A DNA stretch of 13,221 bases, taken from the NCBI GenBank assembly GCA_902463875.1, contig CABQHR010000030.1, positions 1-13,221 on the forward strand, read 5' to 3'. The translations under genes were made by a program, and so were the position numbers. The notes under the pieces were generated by a model. The model worked only from the letters and a program-made list of their open reading frames with translations, ran no database searches and had not been told where the DNA came from. The first letter of the stretch is position 1. The number at the start of each line of letters is the position of its first letter. Positions 13,069 through 13,221 of this stretch are shown in pieces. The stretch is from an uncultured Collinsella sp. (GTDB lineage Bacteria; Actinomycetota; Coriobacteriia; Coriobacteriales; Coriobacteriaceae).

Positions 13069-13098
13069 ATTGCAAAACGTTGGCCCGCATTGCATAAC
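13069..13098 (+). promoter_or_regulatory. Two direct repeats 20 bp apart upstream of the last gene
   Basis: ATTGCAAAAC (13069-13078) and ATTGCATAAC (13089-13098) match at 9 of 10 positions, with starts exactly 20 bp apart, about two helical turns. They lie in the 238-base gap between the secG terminator and the final gene, which is AT-richer than the genes. I see no confident -35/-10 pair in this gap. Possible tandem binding sites for a regulator. Confidence 0.35.
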
Positions 13099-13194
13099 CA
13101 GCCATAACAGCGGACCGCGTTTGAATGGTTCGATTGGGCTGTCTCGACGTTGCCCGGCCGAATTCACTTTGTCCTATCTCATAAGGAGGATGGC

Positions 13195-13221
13195 ATGGCT
13201 GATTCTATGTTCCACCAGCCC
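13195..13221 (+). CDS. Start of an unidentified gene (3' partial)
   Basis: AAGGAGG (13183-13189) stands 5 bases before an ATG and the frame reads MADSMFHQP to the window edge. An ATG at 13190 is in another frame and too close to the ribosome site. Nine residues are too few to identify the product. The gene has its own long upstream region and follows a terminator, so it starts a new transcription unit. Confidence 0.6.

Overview
The window is a GC-rich stretch with every recognisable gene on the + strand. Its core order, rapZ - whiA - gap - pgk - tpiA - gpmI - secG, is actinobacterial. Strong AGGAG-type ribosome sites, a gut-type sialic-acid cluster and a clustered gpmI suggest a Coriobacteriia gut bacterium, most likely Collinsella. 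The genus is an inference from gene order and protein flavour; no database was searched.

Left part (1-5745) is a carbohydrate-acid utilisation block. In order: the C-terminal part of an Opp/Dpp-type ABC transporter ATPase (cut by the window edge); an AXE1-family acetylesterase; an overlapping, shorter AXE1 homologue that has lost its serine nucleophile; a DHDPS/N-acetylneuraminate-lyase family aldolase; a ROK sugar kinase (probable ManNAc kinase); and NanE, ManNAc-6-phosphate 2-epimerase. Read together, the genes would import sialic acid, de-O-acetylate it, cleave it to ManNAc plus pyruvate, phosphorylate it and epimerise it to GlcNAc-6-phosphate. Every larger intergenic gap here holds a hairpin. 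Two of them (3701-3790 and 4847-4944) are long interrupted fold-backs more elaborate than simple terminators. A classic terminator at 5708-5745 closes the block.

Middle part (5746-7614): rapZ and whiA, only 6 bases apart. The yvcK gene that usually sits between them in Gram-positive bacteria is absent.

Right part (7615-12956): the lower-glycolysis cluster gap, pgk, tpiA, gpmI, then secG. gap has its own AT-rich promoter region with a perfect 14-bp palindrome and a leader hairpin. A terminator separates gap from pgk, pgk and tpiA overlap, and terminators follow gpmI and secG. The last 265 bases hold a regulatory-looking intergenic region with two direct repeats 20 bp apart and the first nine codons of an unidentified gene.

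Most noteworthy: the esterase/pseudo-esterase pair, the two complex intergenic fold-backs, the terminator lying directly in front of the rapZ ribosome site, and the missing yvcK. No tRNA, rRNA, CRISPR array, transposase or attachment site was seen.
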